Assembly (NCBI GenBank): GCA_937995825.1
Contig: CALKJO010000009.1
Coordinates: 248,001 to 312,000 of the forward strand
Direction: 5' to 3'
Origin: an uncultured Anaerolineae bacterium
Lineage (GTDB): Bacteria > Chloroflexota > Anaerolineae > Aggregatilineales > Phototrophicaceae
Length of the DNA: 64,000 bases
Of the stretch, positions 1 to 9,643 are shown piece by piece. The translations under genes and the position numbers were made by a program. Each line of letters starts with the position of its first letter. The stretch's first letter is position 1. The notes beneath the pieces were generated by a model that made no database searches, was not told the DNA's origin, and saw nothing but the letters and a program-made list of their open reading frames with translations.

Positions 1-2
1 TC

Positions 3-371
3 GGCTGTTTGATTGGCGGCATCGTAAGCGGTTGGGTCATTTCAGCGCAGGGTTTTGTCGGAGGTCTGCTTATTGGCGCGCTCGGGCTTATCGCAGCCAT
101 CGTCAGCACATTAGTTTTGCTGGAGGACAGCGTTTTTATGGATCTATCCAAACAAATCGTCATAGCGATAATTATCGCGGTGATTGCAACGACCATTATC
201 GCAGGGATCGGCGTGGCAGCCGGGATTAGTCCAGGACTGACAACCGGATTGATGATCGGCGCAGTCGTGGGTTTGCTGGGCGGCGCGGCAGGTCATGAAA
301 TTGGTAAGTGGATCGGCGACAGCCTTGAACGTGCCTCTGATTGGAATACGCACAAGCCTGAAGAAAGCTGA
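3..371 (+). CDS. Glycine-rich small membrane protein, 5' end outside window
   Basis: The reading frame is already open at the left edge, so the true start lies outside the window; a TTG at base 9 is only an internal possibility. The visible 123 codons encode two hydrophobic blocks rich in Gly, Ala and Ile, the second followed by a glycine-zipper-like stretch (LLGGAAGHEIGKWIG) and a short polar tail. This suggests a small integral membrane protein of two or more helices. No catalytic motif is visible and I do not recognise the family. It is convergent with ftsH and the two share a hairpin terminator. Confidence 0.55.
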   Translation, partial: GCLIGGIVSGWVISAQGFVGGLLIGALGLIAAIVSTLVLLEDSVFMDLSKQIVIAIIIAVIATTIIAGIGVAAGISPGLTTGLMIGAVVGLLGGAAGHEIGKWIGDSLERASDWNTHKPEES

Positions 372-382
372 GTTAAGATCGA

Positions 383-412
383 AAAAGGACGCCAAGAAAC
401 TGGCGTCCTTTT
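383..412. terminator. Bidirectional hairpin terminator
   Basis: A perfect 12-bp stem (AAAAGGACGCCA pairing with TGGCGTCCTTTT) around a six-base loop lies between the convergent stop codons of the membrane protein and ftsH. A-rich and T-rich flanks on the two sides fit intrinsic termination in both directions. Confidence 0.85.
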
Positions 413-443
413 CAATTTCTTATTCAATATCTTAGGTCGATGG

Positions 444-2429
444 CTAATCCGCGCTGTCTGAGTGCGCTGGCTGCGGTATCGGCAGCTCACCAGTGCGGAT
501 TTTAGGCTGAATGCCCACTAACTCCATCACGCGCTCTTTCTCGACCACTTCTGTGCGCAGCAGCTCATCCGCGAGCGCAATCAGCTTATCGCGGTTGGCT
601 TCTAGTAGTTCGCGCGTCTCGCGATGCGCCTCTTCGATCAGCCGGCGCACCTCAGCGTCGATCCGAGCTGCGGTCTCCTCACTGTAATTGCGTCCCTGCG
701 CCAGCGAATAGCCTAGGAACGGCTGGCGCTCATCCTCACCAAAGTTGATCGGGCCGAGCGCGTCGCTCATGCCGAATTGGGAGACCATCCGCCGCGCAAT
801 TGAAGTCACACGCTGAAGGTCGTTGCTCGCGCCGGTCGTGATCTCGTTAAAGATCAGCTCCTCCGCCGTCCGTCCACCGAGCAGCACGCGCATCTGCCCC
901 AGCAAGTAATCCCGCGACAGATTGCGGCGGTCTTCTTCAGGCAGAAACGCTGTCACGCCGAGCGCTTGTCCACGCGGGACGATCGTCACTTTGTACGCCT
1001 GATCGGCTCCCGGGGTCAGTGCCGCCACCAGCGCATGACCAGCTTCATGATAAGCGACAATACGGCGCTCCTTCTCATTCGACAGCGGCGGACTCTGCGT
1101 CCCCAGCACGATGCGCTCGAAGGCTTCTATGAAGTCATCGCGCGTGATCTGCTTGCGGCTGTTGCGCGCCGCCGTCAGCGCCGCTTCGTTGGCGAGATTG
1201 GCGATGTCCGCGCCGCTGAACCCAATCGTCATCTGCGCGATGTCTTCCAGGTTGACATTCGACGCGAGCGGCTTGCCGCGCACGTGAACCTTGAGAATGT
1301 CAAGCCGCCCTTTCTTGTCCGGCAGCCCAACCGTCACCTGGCGGTCAAAGCGTCCTGGACGCAGCAGCGCCGGATCAAGCACGTCGGGGCGGTTGGTGGC
1401 TGCCATCACGATCACTGTCTCGTTCCGATCAAAGCCGTCCATCTCCGAGAGCATCTGATTGAGCGTCTGCTCGCGCTCATCGTTGCCGCCGCCAAGTCCC
1501 GCGCCGCGCTGACGCCCCACTGCATCGATCTCATCGATGAAGACGATGGAAGGCGCGGCGGCTTTCGCCTTGCCGAACAGATCGCGGACACGAGACGCGC
1601 CGACGCCGACGAACATCTCGACAAACTCCGACGCGGCAATGCTGAAAAACGCAACACCAGCCTCCCCTGCAACGGCACGCGCCAGCAGCGTTTTGCCCGT
1701 CCCCGGAGGACCGACCAACAGCACGCCGCGCGGGATGCGCGCGCCCAGCGCAATGTACTTATCCGGCTCCTTGAGGAAGTCGACAATCTCGACCAGTTCG
1801 GCTTTTGCTGCGTCCTGTCCGGCGACATCGGCGAAGGTAACGGCGGGCTTCTCCGCGTTGTATTCGCGTGCTTGAGTCCGTCCAAAGCCGAAAACACCGC
1901 CCATCTGCCGCTGTGCGCGCCGCGCTGACCAGATGAAGAAGCCCAGCAGCAGCAGCAGCGGTCCCCAGTTGATCAGAAACAGCAGGATCGGGTTGGGCTG
2001 CACAATCTGACCGGTGACCGTCACATTGTTAGCGCGCAGCGTCTCGACCAGACCAGGATCGCTCACCGGCAGCAGTGTCACCACAAAGCGATCCGAGGAG
2101 GAACGCGGTGTTGTTGTATCGCGCTCATCCACCGGCGGAAACGTGATCACGCGGTTGAAACGACCAAATGCCAAGCTGTCTTGCAAAGTCACGCTGGCAA
2201 CATTACCCGCTTCAACTTGCTGATAGAAAAACGAGTAAGGAATTTCGATGGCCGGGCTCGTGCCGCTTGCCAGCGCGCCGCCCATGATATCCGGCAGGCG
2301 CAGCAGCCACAGCAGCAGCAGACCGACCAGGATCAGATAGGTCCAGTTTGGAATGCGCGGCGGCTGTGGAGGCCCATCCCCGGCTGGTTTATGATCCGGC
2401 TGCTGCGGTTTTGGGGGTGGAAACTGCAT
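444..2429 (-). CDS. ftsH: ATP-dependent zinc metalloprotease FtsH
   Basis: Membrane-bound AAA+ protease that degrades misassembled membrane proteins and regulatory proteins. The 661 residues follow the family order: a proline-rich cytoplasmic start, membrane helix at about 28-46, an extracytoplasmic domain, second helix at about 148-168, the AAA domain with Walker A GPPGTGKT at 240-247 and Walker B IVFIDEID, the arginine-finger region (RPGRFDR), and the peptidase domain with the zinc motif HEAGH at 461-465. The ATG is preceded by AGAAGG at normal spacing. It is a single gene, convergent with the upstream membrane protein and followed at a distance by the ABC exporter genes on the same strand. 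Length and motifs leave little doubt. Confidence 0.97.
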   Translation of the reverse strand: MQFPPPKPQQPDHKPAGDGPPQPPRIPNWTYLILVGLLLLWLLRLPDIMGGALASGTSPAIEIPYSFFYQQVEAGNVASVTLQDSLAFGRFNRVITFPPVDERDTTTPRSSSDRFVVTLLPVSDPGLVETLRANNVTVTGQIVQPNPILLFLINWGPLLLLLGFFIWSARRAQRQMGGVFGFGRTQAREYNAEKPAVTFADVAGQDAAKAELVEIVDFLKEPDKYIALGARIPRGVLLVGPPGTGKTLLARAVAGEAGVAFFSIAASEFVEMFVGVGASRVRDLFGKAKAAAPSIVFIDEIDAVGRQRGAGLGGGNDEREQTLNQMLSEMDGFDRNETVIVMAATNRPDVLDPALLRPGRFDRQVTVGLPDKKGRLDILKVHVRGKPLASNVNLEDIAQMTIGFSGADIANLANEAALTAARNSRKQITRDDFIEAFERIVLGTQSPPLSNEKERRIVAYHEAGHALVAALTPGADQAYKVTIVPRGQALGVTAFLPEEDRRNLSRDYLLGQMRVLLGGRTAEELIFNEITTGASNDLQRVTSIARRMVSQFGMSDALGPINFGEDERQPFLGYSLAQGRNYSEETAARIDAEVRRLIEEAHRETRELLEANRDKLIALADELLRTEVVEKERVMELVGIQPKIRTGELPIPQPAHSDSAD

Positions 2430-2510
2430 CAGGATTTTCCTTCTGAGAAATCAACACTATGTCACATGATACAGACGGCATATTAGAATCGAATAAAACA
2501 GGGATGGGTT

Positions 2511-2534
2511 AAGCCTCCCACATTCAGGGGGCTT
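2511..2534 (-). terminator. Possible hairpin terminator after the ABC permease genes
   Basis: On the minus strand AAGCCCCC pairs with GGGAGGCTT with one bulged base, just after the stop of the last permease gene. There is no good T-run, so it may be a stability hairpin rather than a true intrinsic terminator. Confidence 0.35.
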
Positions 2535-2541
2535 TAACTTT

Positions 2542-3801
2542 TCAGCCGCGCAGCAAATACGGCAGTTCGCGCAGCTTGATCATTTGACCCGCAAGCAGCG
2601 TCTGCATTCGGAACAGCCGCCCCGCCAGCCACAGCGCTCCTACGCAGGATGCCGCCAGCAGCGCGATACTCAGCATGATCTGCTCCAGTGGGACAACCGA
2701 GATCGCCAGCCGCTGCACCATCGCCAGCGGCGCGGTCAGCGGGAACAGACTCAGTACGGTCGGGATGGTTCCATCTGGTGTGGTCGCAAAGAGATTGATG
2801 AAATAGAGCGGAAACACCGCCGGAATGGTAAAGATCACCGCGTACTGCGGTCCCTCGCGCATCGAATTGGAGAGAGCGCCGATGATCCCATAAAGCGCAG
2901 CAAACAGCAGATACGCCAGCACGAAATAGATCGCCAGCAGCGGGACGAGTTCTGTCGGCAGCCGGATATTTGCAATTGACGCCAGAAATTCAAGCTGCCC
3001 TGCGCCGCCGCCCGCGATCTGGATCGCCAGGATGATACCAGCCACCCAGAACGCCATTTGCAGCAGCCCAAGCAAGCCCATCGCCAGGATTTTTCCGGTC
3101 AGTAGATCGGAAGGGCGCACGCTCGAAATCAGGATTTCGATCAGGCGCGTCTCTTTCTCTTCGATCACAGTCTGCAACAGATAACCGTTGGTGAAGAACA
3201 CGCCGATTAGCAGCGCCAGCGCGAACACATACACAACAATGAACGTACTGCCCTCATCCAATCCACCGCCTTCCTTCGCGCCAAGCAGCGAGATATTGAT
3301 CGTGGTATAGCTGGGGGTTCGAGTTAAGTGGGCAGCGAGATCGGAGTCAAGCCCCTGGGTCAGAGCATCCAGCATCAGCCGCCGGATTGGAGCGGAGTCG
3401 ATGCTGTCCAAGCGCAGCATCGGCATGACGGTTGTGACCGCCCCAGTCTCCAGATAATCCGGCTCAATGCGATAGTATCCGGCGATCTCGCCCGCGTTCA
3501 GCGCTGCGCGCGCGGACTGCTCATCGGGATAAGGCGTTAAACGCGGATTGCTCGGCGCGATGCCCTCAAGCAGACCCGATAAATCGACATAGCCGAGCGC
3601 ATCGCCAAACTGTGCCGCACGCTCTTGAGCGCGGGAGATGCTCTCCGCCGCATCCTGCGCTGCGACACCCGCCAGACGCGGCGCGATCAGCAGTCCCAGC
3701 AGCACCAGCAGGGGAATGCCAAAAGCCGAAAACAAATACCCACGCCGACGCAGCCCGCGCCACAGCTCATACAGAAAAATTTGCAAGGTCAGCCGACTCA
3801 T
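2542..3801 (-). CDS. ABC-2 type transporter permease (second permease)
   Basis: Membrane subunit of an ABC exporter of the NatB/YhaP type. The 419 residues start with a basic segment and an N-terminal membrane helix (about 20-42), continue with a large extracytoplasmic domain of about 130-150 residues, and end in five or six hydrophobic helices from about residue 185. The sequence EEKETRLIEILISSV just after the second helix is the typical conserved cytoplasmic loop. Its ATG overlaps the stop of the preceding permease (ATGA), so the two are translationally coupled. Substrate cannot be read from sequence; NatAB exports sodium, but relatives move peptides, lipids or drugs. Confidence 0.9.
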   Translation of the reverse strand: MSRLTLQIFLYELWRGLRRRGYLFSAFGIPLLVLLGLLIAPRLAGVAAQDAAESISRAQERAAQFGDALGYVDLSGLLEGIAPSNPRLTPYPDEQSARAALNAGEIAGYYRIEPDYLETGAVTTVMPMLRLDSIDSAPIRRLMLDALTQGLDSDLAAHLTRTPSYTTINISLLGAKEGGGLDEGSTFIVVYVFALALLIGVFFTNGYLLQTVIEEKETRLIEILISSVRPSDLLTGKILAMGLLGLLQMAFWVAGIILAIQIAGGGAGQLEFLASIANIRLPTELVPLLAIYFVLAYLLFAALYGIIGALSNSMREGPQYAVIFTIPAVFPLYFINLFATTPDGTIPTVLSLFPLTAPLAMVQRLAISVVPLEQIMLSIALLAASCVGALWLAGRLFRMQTLLAGQMIKLRELPYLLRG

Positions 3802-5024
3802 CCTTGTGCCTCCCCGATTGCGGTTGTCTGCATCGCATTAGAGCGCAGTGCGCCGATCAACTGACGAAGCGACGGGCGCTTGCCATACATCAGCAGCGAC
3901 CAGCGGAAAATGCGCGCTGATGCCCACGCAATCAGCAGCGCCGTGACGAAAAGAATCGCCATACTGATCACGATCTGCTCCAGCGGCACGGTGCTGAACG
4001 CCATCCGCGCAATCACCGCCACCGGCGCGGTGAACGGAATGAAAGTGAACAAAACGGGGATAAAACCGCCCGGATTGGTGATAAAGCTAATCATGAAGAA
4101 GTATGGCAGCAAGAATACCAGCGAGAGAATCCCGGCGATCTGCTGGCTTTCCTGCTCACCACCCGCAGCTGCCCCAATGCCCGCCATCAGGCTTGCCTGG
4201 AGAAAATAGGACAGGATGAAATATACCAGCGCAATCACCACCAAATCGGGCGGGAGCGCCAAGCCCTGGATCAGCGGAGCATTGCGGTTGATTTCCACCA
4301 CCGTCAGCCCCGCGCCGATCCAGATCGCCAGCTGAAGCAGCCCCACCGCGCCCAGACCGATGATCTTCCCGATCAGCAGTTGAAACGGCGTTATTGTCGT
4401 GATCAGGATCTCCATGATGCGGTTGGATTTTTCCTCAACCACGCTCGACATCAGATAGCCGCTGGTGACCTGCGCCCCTATCGAGAACAGCAGCACGAAT
4501 ACCAGCGGGACAATGAACAACCCAGCGAAGCTTTCATCGTTCAGCAATCGCCCGCTGTCTAAAAACAGCACACTGGTCTCGACCGGCTTCTGCATCCGCG
4601 CCAAGCGCTCAGGATCGACATCGACACCCAGATTAACGACCAGATACGCAGTGATCTCGCGCTCAAGATCGGGGTTACGGTCAGTGCGTCCATAGATAGT
4701 GATCGCCCCGGTTGTTTCGTAATCCTCCGGGACGATGAAAAACGCGCCGATCTCACCCGCATCGAGCGCCGCGCGCGCCTCGTTCTCCGATGAAAAGGGC
4801 GCAAATGCCGCTGGCTTGTCCACCTGACCCGCTAGGATTCCAGATCGGTCAACATAGCCAATTATCCCTAAACTTGCCAGATCGTATTGGCGGGCGGTTA
4901 AGGCGAAAATGACATAGAACAGCGCAATGAAGAAAAGCGGCATCCCAACTGCGGACAGCAGAAAAGACCGCTTACGGACATTGGTCAGAAACTCACGTCT
5001 AGCGACCAACCACGCTTTGTTCAT
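3798..5024 (-). CDS. ABC-2 type transporter permease (first permease)
   Basis: Paralogue of the neighbouring permease with the same plan: N-terminal helix (about 18-40), extracytoplasmic domain, then a multi-helix membrane domain introduced by the loop VEEKSNRIMEILITT. I start it at the ATG at 5024 because AGGGGAG lies seven bases upstream; the frame is open further upstream but that would run deep into the ATPase gene. With this start it overlaps the ATPase by 26 bases. The pair of non-identical permeases probably forms a heterodimer served by the upstream ATPase. Length is 408 residues. Confidence 0.9.
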   Translation of the reverse strand: MNKAWLVARREFLTNVRKRSFLLSAVGMPLFFIALFYVIFALTARQYDLASLGIIGYVDRSGILAGQVDKPAAFAPFSSENEARAALDAGEIGAFFIVPEDYETTGAITIYGRTDRNPDLEREITAYLVVNLGVDVDPERLARMQKPVETSVLFLDSGRLLNDESFAGLFIVPLVFVLLFSIGAQVTSGYLMSSVVEEKSNRIMEILITTITPFQLLIGKIIGLGAVGLLQLAIWIGAGLTVVEINRNAPLIQGLALPPDLVVIALVYFILSYFLQASLMAGIGAAAGGEQESQQIAGILSLVFLLPYFFMISFITNPGGFIPVLFTFIPFTAPVAVIARMAFSTVPLEQIVISMAILFVTALLIAWASARIFRWSLLMYGKRPSLRQLIGALRSNAMQTTAIGEAQG

Positions 5025-5937
5025 AGCGCTCCCCTGCCACGACCTGGATAAAGATATCGTTAAGGCTCGGCACTGCCAGTTCAAATCGGCGGATATGCAT
5101 ATCATCGCGGCGCGCGATCTCGCCCAGCACATGATCGGGCTGAACACCGGGCTTCAGAAACAGCACGTCGCCCATGCGCCCATTTTCGCTGTGTTCCACA
5201 CGCTCAACGCCCTCAAGCTGTTTCCACTCCCCCTGTCCTTCAACAATGACAGCGGGCAGCGCGTACTGCGCGCGCACCGCCGCCACCGTGCCGTACAGCT
5301 TTTGCTGACCTCGGCTGATCATCAGCAGCCGATCCGCCATTTCTTCCACCTGGTGCATCAGGTGTGTACTCATCACCACCGCGCCGCCGCGCCGCCGAAA
5401 ATCGAGCAGCAGGTCTTTGATGACCAGTGTATTCACCGGATCAAGCCCAGAAAACGGCTCATCGATGATGATCAGTTCGGGATCATGCAGCACGGTCACC
5501 GCAAACTGGACTTTCTGCTGCATCCCCTTGCTCAGCTCGCTGACTTTCTTTTTGGCATATTCCGCTAGATCGAGCCGCGTCAGATAGTCCATTGAACGGC
5601 GGCGCGCGTCAGCCGGAGACAGCCCTTTCAATGTGCCGAGATAGACCATCATCTCGATCACGCTGACTCCGCGATAAAGTCCGCGTTCCTCTGGCAGGTA
5701 TCCGATGCGTTCCTTTGTCGCCTGCGTAAGCGCTCCACCCAGCACTTCAATTTTTCCGCTGTCTGGCTTAAGGATGTCGAGAATCATCCGAATTGTTGTG
5801 CTTTTACCAGCCCCATTCGGTCCGAGCATGGCGAACACTTCGCCCTTAAACACTTTAAATGTCAGTTCGGATACCGCCCTGAACGTCCCATATGATTTAG
5901 AAATGTTTTCAACATGAATGGCGACAGATTGACTCAT
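4999..5937 (-). CDS. ABC transporter ATP-binding protein
   Basis: ATPase subunit of the exporter formed with the two downstream permeases. It has Walker A GPNGAGKST near residue 41, the signature region VSELSKGMQQKVQFA (SKGMQ in place of LSGGQ, common in this ABC-2 class), Walker B IIIDEPFSGLDP and the switch histidine in STHLMHQ. The C-terminal 100 residues form the extra domain typical of NatA-like ATPases. The ATG at 5937 is chosen because AAAGGGGG sits just upstream; the longer frame adds 16 non-conserved residues. It is the first gene of a tightly packed three-gene unit. Confidence 0.93.
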   Translation of the reverse strand: MSQSVAIHVENISKSYGTFRAVSELTFKVFKGEVFAMLGPNGAGKSTTIRMILDILKPDSGKIEVLGGALTQATKERIGYLPEERGLYRGVSVIEMMVYLGTLKGLSPADARRRSMDYLTRLDLAEYAKKKVSELSKGMQQKVQFAVTVLHDPELIIIDEPFSGLDPVNTLVIKDLLLDFRRRGGAVVMSTHLMHQVEEMADRLLMISRGQQKLYGTVAAVRAQYALPAVIVEGQGEWKQLEGVERVEHSENGRMGDVLFLKPGVQPDHVLGEIARRDDMHIRRFELAVPSLNDIFIQVVAGERYEQSVVGR

Positions 5938-6179
5938 CGCTGCCCCCTTTCCAATGACATACTCTTGCCTGATTAAAATACGCATTTTCTAATGTGAAGG
6001 TTGTAAACTTAAGATCAAATCGTCAGTCGGAGAGCAAAAATCTTTGTTGTTGCTGGTTCTAACTGATGATAAACTAACAAAAGAAGGATTAGTAAATTGA
6101 TCCGTTATTTTACCTGTCTGACACAATGTTTCGTCAATCGTATGTCGATATACAGGCGGCAGTGATAAAGGTAACGAGG

Positions 6180-6563
6180 ATGAAGCGACATATCTTGGTT
6201 GTGGACGACGAAATTGGCGCGCTAACGTTGATCGGCATCATGCTCGAGCGCGGCGGCTTCGGCGTCTCGAAAGCGCGCGATGCAAAGACCGCGTTAGAAC
6301 TGCTGGACAGCCTTACCCCTGATCTGATCATCCTCGACGTGATGATGCCGGGCATGAATGGCATCGATTTATGTCAGCTCATACGCAAACGCGAGGCAAC
6401 CCGACGAACACCCGTCCTGATCCTATCGGCGCGCGGCGACTCTAAGAGTGTAATCCAGGGGATCGAAGCTGGCGCAAACGATTATCTGCCCAAGCCAATT
6501 CTGCATCATGACTTGGTCTCGAAGGTGAGGTCGATGCTCGTTCAGAGCGTCTCCGAAATTTAG
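6180..6563 (+). CDS. Single-domain response regulator (REC)
   Basis: A stand-alone receiver domain of 127 residues: acidic pair D9-D10, phospho-acceptor D53 in LIILDVMMPG, and conserved K105 in the DYLPKP motif. There is no output domain, so it must act by protein contact, as CheY or Spo0F do. The ATG at 6180 follows AAGGTAACGAGG; an earlier in-frame ATG at 6126 lacks this and would add an unrelated leader. No kinase gene is adjacent. Its last codons overlap the end of the convergent lytic transglycosylase gene by four bases. Confidence 0.9.
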   Translation: MKRHILVVDDEIGALTLIGIMLERGGFGVSKARDAKTALELLDSLTPDLIILDVMMPGMNGIDLCQLIRKREATRRTPVLILSARGDSKSVIQGIEAGANDYLPKPILHHDLVSKVRSMLVQSVSEI

Positions 6564-8980
6564 GTATCCAACTCAACCCCGTAAAGCGCCCTGTAGATAT
6601 TGTAGAAACTGTAAATGCGCTGAATGTAAGTGCGCGTGCTGTCGATGGTAATGGCGGACATAAAGGCGTCGTGATCGCGTCCAGCAATCGCCAGCCAGCT
6701 TTGTGCGCGTCCAGGTCCGGCGTTATATGCGCCAAGCGCGGCTGTCACATAGCCATTGAAGAGCCGAAGCTGCTCTGCAAGATAGAACGCGCCGAATTCG
6801 ATCCCTGCATAGGGGCGAAACAGGTCAGCGTGCTGATAATCGGGGAAGTTGATCTGAGCCGCGATATAGTTAGCGGTGCTGGGGATTACCTGAGTCAGCC
6901 CTTTTTCGCCCGCCGCGGCTGTCGCGTAAGTATCGAACAGACTCTCATGGCGGATCAAGGCGAACATCAGCAGCGGGTCGAAGCCGTAACGCGACGCTGC
7001 ATCCTGCACCACATCCAGGTAATATACCGGGTAGCGCATTCGGGCGATGAACGACGGTCCTTCGAGCGTACTGACCCCACCCGCGATCAGGACATTCGCC
7101 GCAGCAAAAACCGAGCTTTGATAAGCGGCAATCGAGCGAAAATGGATCGCAAGCTGGTATGACGCCAGCGCGTCGCTACGCTTGGCTTCAATCAATTCAC
7201 TGAATTCCACCTTTGCCTCATCGACCGCCGCTGCCTGCCACAGTTCCGTCCCGCGGATCAGCCGAGGATCTGCTGCTAATTCAGGTGACAGCATCCACAG
7301 CGCGCCTTCTTGCTCGATGTCAAAACGCGCTCTCAGCCACGCTTCCGCCTCTGCAATCGCCGCCGCCTCATCGAACACAAAGCGATAGGCGCTTGGCGGC
7401 TCAAACACCGAGCGATGAGCCGCAATATCGGCGGCGCGCTGGCTGAAATAGCTGTCCGGCGCGGCGCTCAGCGCGTTGTTGAGGGCGTTCTGCGCTGCGC
7501 TGGCATCGCCGCGCGCCAATGCCAGCCGCGCCACCATCAGATACGCCGAAGCGCGTTCCTCGCCTGTCGCTTTGACTGCTAACTCCGCGTAAAAGCGCTC
7601 TGCAACTTGATTTTCACCCGCGTTGAATGCTGCCGATGCCGCCAGCGCTAGACCGCTGCGCGCCTGATCGGTCGCGGGATAGCGATCTGCCAGCCGCTCA
7701 AAGATCGGGCGCGCTGCTTCACGTCGGTCATTCACACTGTGCAGATAGCCAGCGCGCCAGAGCGCCTCCGCCGCCTGCGGCAGATAATCATAGTTCTGCG
7801 CGATTTGCAGGTAGGTCTCAATCGCACCGGCAATATCGTTGGCGAGAAAGCGTGTTCGTCCTTGCTCAAGCAGGGCTTCTCCCAACAGCGGATCCGTCGG
7901 ATAGCTCTCGACTATCGTCTGAAACGCTGTGACCGCCGCCGCTGAGTTGCCGATTTCGCGATAAGCGCGTCCAAGCAGCAGGTAAAGCTCAGCGGGGATT
8001 GAAGCCAGCGGAGTCTGTGTCGTATATGTATTGAACGCTTCGAGAGCGCGCTCATAATCGCCAAAGACAAAACTGACCCGACCGATGCTCAATGCGCTCA
8101 GCTCAACCCCATTCCTGATCAGGATGTTCATCGCCTCATACGCCTGGCGGGTGTCTGGGTATTCGTTGAAAACCCGCCCAGCTCGCGTAAGTCCTGCCTG
8201 CTTGTCCGCCTCCTGCTCGCTTGCCAGCAGCGCGCGCGCCGCCGCCATCTCGATCTGAGCGCGATAAGGGAGATTGCGGGCAATTTCCAGGATTTTGTCA
8301 TACTGCGCGACTGCGTCAGCGATCCGCCCGTTATTCAGGTAAACCTGAGCCAAGCGCTCACGCAGCGCCACCAGCGGGACAGTGCTGCGGCTGGCATCCG
8401 CTGCCATCCGATAGCGTTCCAGAGCAGCGTCAAGCTGACCCAATGCTAACTGCGCATCGCCAATGCGTTCGTGAACATAGCTGTCAATCAAGCCAGGACG
8501 CGCCGCCAGATACGCCTCAAAATCGGCAGTCGCATTCGCCCACTGCGACAGCCCAAGATAGGCATCGCCGCGCAGAAAGCGCGCTAATACCGCTCGGTCA
8601 TGGTTTGGATAAGAGTCGATCAGCATTGTGAGCGCGCTCACTGCGTCAGCGAACAAGCCTTCGCGTAATGCCGATTGACCGAGCTTGAACGCGGCGTCGG
8701 CGCGCAGATCATCCGGGACGCCGGGCTGATTGAGCAGCACGGTATACGTCGCTGCTGCGCTTTCAAATCGCCCATTGAGCAGTTCGCGGTCGGCGGTGCG
8801 CGCGATGATCTCCGGCGCAATCGTTGGCGTCGGTTCGATGGTTGGGGTGAGAGTCGCAGTCGGCGGCGTGGACGGCGTATTGGTAATGATCACATACTGC
8901 GGCGGCTGCTCCCCCGCGCAGCTCGCAAGGATCAGCGCTAGCAGCCAGAGCATACGGGTTAGATTGATCATAGCGCGCAT
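6560..8980 (-). CDS. TPR-repeat lipoprotein with C-terminal lytic transglycosylase domain
   Basis: An exported peptidoglycan-cleaving enzyme resembling soluble lytic transglycosylase (Slt70) in layout. The start has a lipoprotein signal peptide (MLWLLALILASC, lipobox LASC) followed by a Thr/Pro-rich linker, then some 500 residues of helical tetratricopeptide repeats. The C-terminal SLT domain carries ALIRHESLFD with catalytic Glu at about 679, GLTQVIPSTA and ALGAYNAGPGRA. The start is uncertain among ATG 8980, ATG 8971 and an earlier codon at 9010; 8980 places the signal peptide at the N-terminus. The repeats probably form the ring or arm seen in Slt proteins. It is convergent with the response regulator. 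Confidence 0.9.
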   Translation of the reverse strand: MRAMINLTRMLWLLALILASCAGEQPPQYVIITNTPSTPPTATLTPTIEPTPTIAPEIIARTADRELLNGRFESAAATYTVLLNQPGVPDDLRADAAFKLGQSALREGLFADAVSALTMLIDSYPNHDRAVLARFLRGDAYLGLSQWANATADFEAYLAARPGLIDSYVHERIGDAQLALGQLDAALERYRMAADASRSTVPLVALRERLAQVYLNNGRIADAVAQYDKILEIARNLPYRAQIEMAAARALLASEQEADKQAGLTRAGRVFNEYPDTRQAYEAMNILIRNGVELSALSIGRVSFVFGDYERALEAFNTYTTQTPLASIPAELYLLLGRAYREIGNSAAAVTAFQTIVESYPTDPLLGEALLEQGRTRFLANDIAGAIETYLQIAQNYDYLPQAAEALWRAGYLHSVNDRREAARPIFERLADRYPATDQARSGLALAASAAFNAGENQVAERFYAELAVKATGEERASAYLMVARLALARGDASAAQNALNNALSAAPDSYFSQRAADIAAHRSVFEPPSAYRFVFDEAAAIAEAEAWLRARFDIEQEGALWMLSPELAADPRLIRGTELWQAAAVDEAKVEFSELIEAKRSDALASYQLAIHFRSIAAYQSSVFAAANVLIAGGVSTLEGPSFIARMRYPVYYLDVVQDAASRYGFDPLLMFALIRHESLFDTYATAAAGEKGLTQVIPSTANYIAAQINFPDYQHADLFRPYAGIEFGAFYLAEQLRLFNGYVTAALGAYNAGPGRAQSWLAIAGRDHDAFMSAITIDSTRTYIQRIYSFYNIYRALYGVELDT

Positions 8981-9073
8981 TATACCCGCTGCCCCCAGTG
9001 TGTCGTCCATGCCGAAAGCCCTACGCGCGCCCTACGAAACATGCCGACTGACGCTGAGATAGCGCGCTAAATA

Positions 9074-9544
9074 TCACTGTATGTTCTGCTTCGGCGTCAG
9101 ATCGCCCGCCAACCAGGGGATGCCATACCCAATGATCAAATGCCCCGCCTCCGCCAGCGCCTGACCCAAGCTGGTAACATCGGTAAACGTCCACCAGTGG
9201 TCGGCGGACGGCAGGATCGCCACGCCGAAATCCTCCACCACCAGCGCGCTCAGCGTCCGCTGCTTCGCCCCGCGCTGCAGCGATACCCTGAAGCGTGACG
9301 GTTTCGGCTCGGCAAACTCAGTCATGACATAGGACAGCAGCTGAACCTGGATCGTGCCGATTGTCCCATCGTCAAAGGGTTTGACGAAGCGAAACAGACC
9401 GCCCGCCCACTGAGTCGGGCGGTCTTCAAGCATATAGCCCGCCGCGTCGAGCGCCTGTCCCATCACCGTGAGCATGACCAACCGAAAATAGTCTTGGTCT
9501 GTACCCTTTTCATGAGAAAAATCGCTGCTGCTAACGCGCTTCAT
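9074..9544 (-). CDS. Hypothetical protein, 156 residues
   Basis: I do not recognise this protein. It is soluble, with no signal peptide or membrane segment, mixed alpha/beta in character, and holds aromatic-rich patches (WAGGLFRFV, DHWWTFTD). The first 25 residues are predicted helical and might bind a partner. It stands alone between the lytic transglycosylase and copA, with 63- and 99-base gaps on either side, so it is probably transcribed with one of them or by itself. Codon use resembles the neighbours. Confidence 0.6.
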   Translation of the reverse strand: MKRVSSSDFSHEKGTDQDYFRLVMLTVMGQALDAAGYMLEDRPTQWAGGLFRFVKPFDDGTIGTIQVQLLSYVMTEFAEPKPSRFRVSLQRGAKQRTLSALVVEDFGVAILPSADHWWTFTDVTSLGQALAEAGHLIIGYGIPWLAGDLTPKQNIQ

Positions 9545-9643
9545 AAGCCCTCGAACTTACATACGCAGTAGACGTGTGAGTGCGCCGACAATCGTAGTGT
9601 GCAGACGGCAACCACTGGCTGCTGCCGAGGTGATGCACAACGG

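Noticed and set aside
966..1928. 320-codon open frame on the plus strand opposite ftsH
   Set aside because: It is the antisense shadow of ftsH; the product is Arg/His-rich with no motif, while the ftsH frame has all family motifs.
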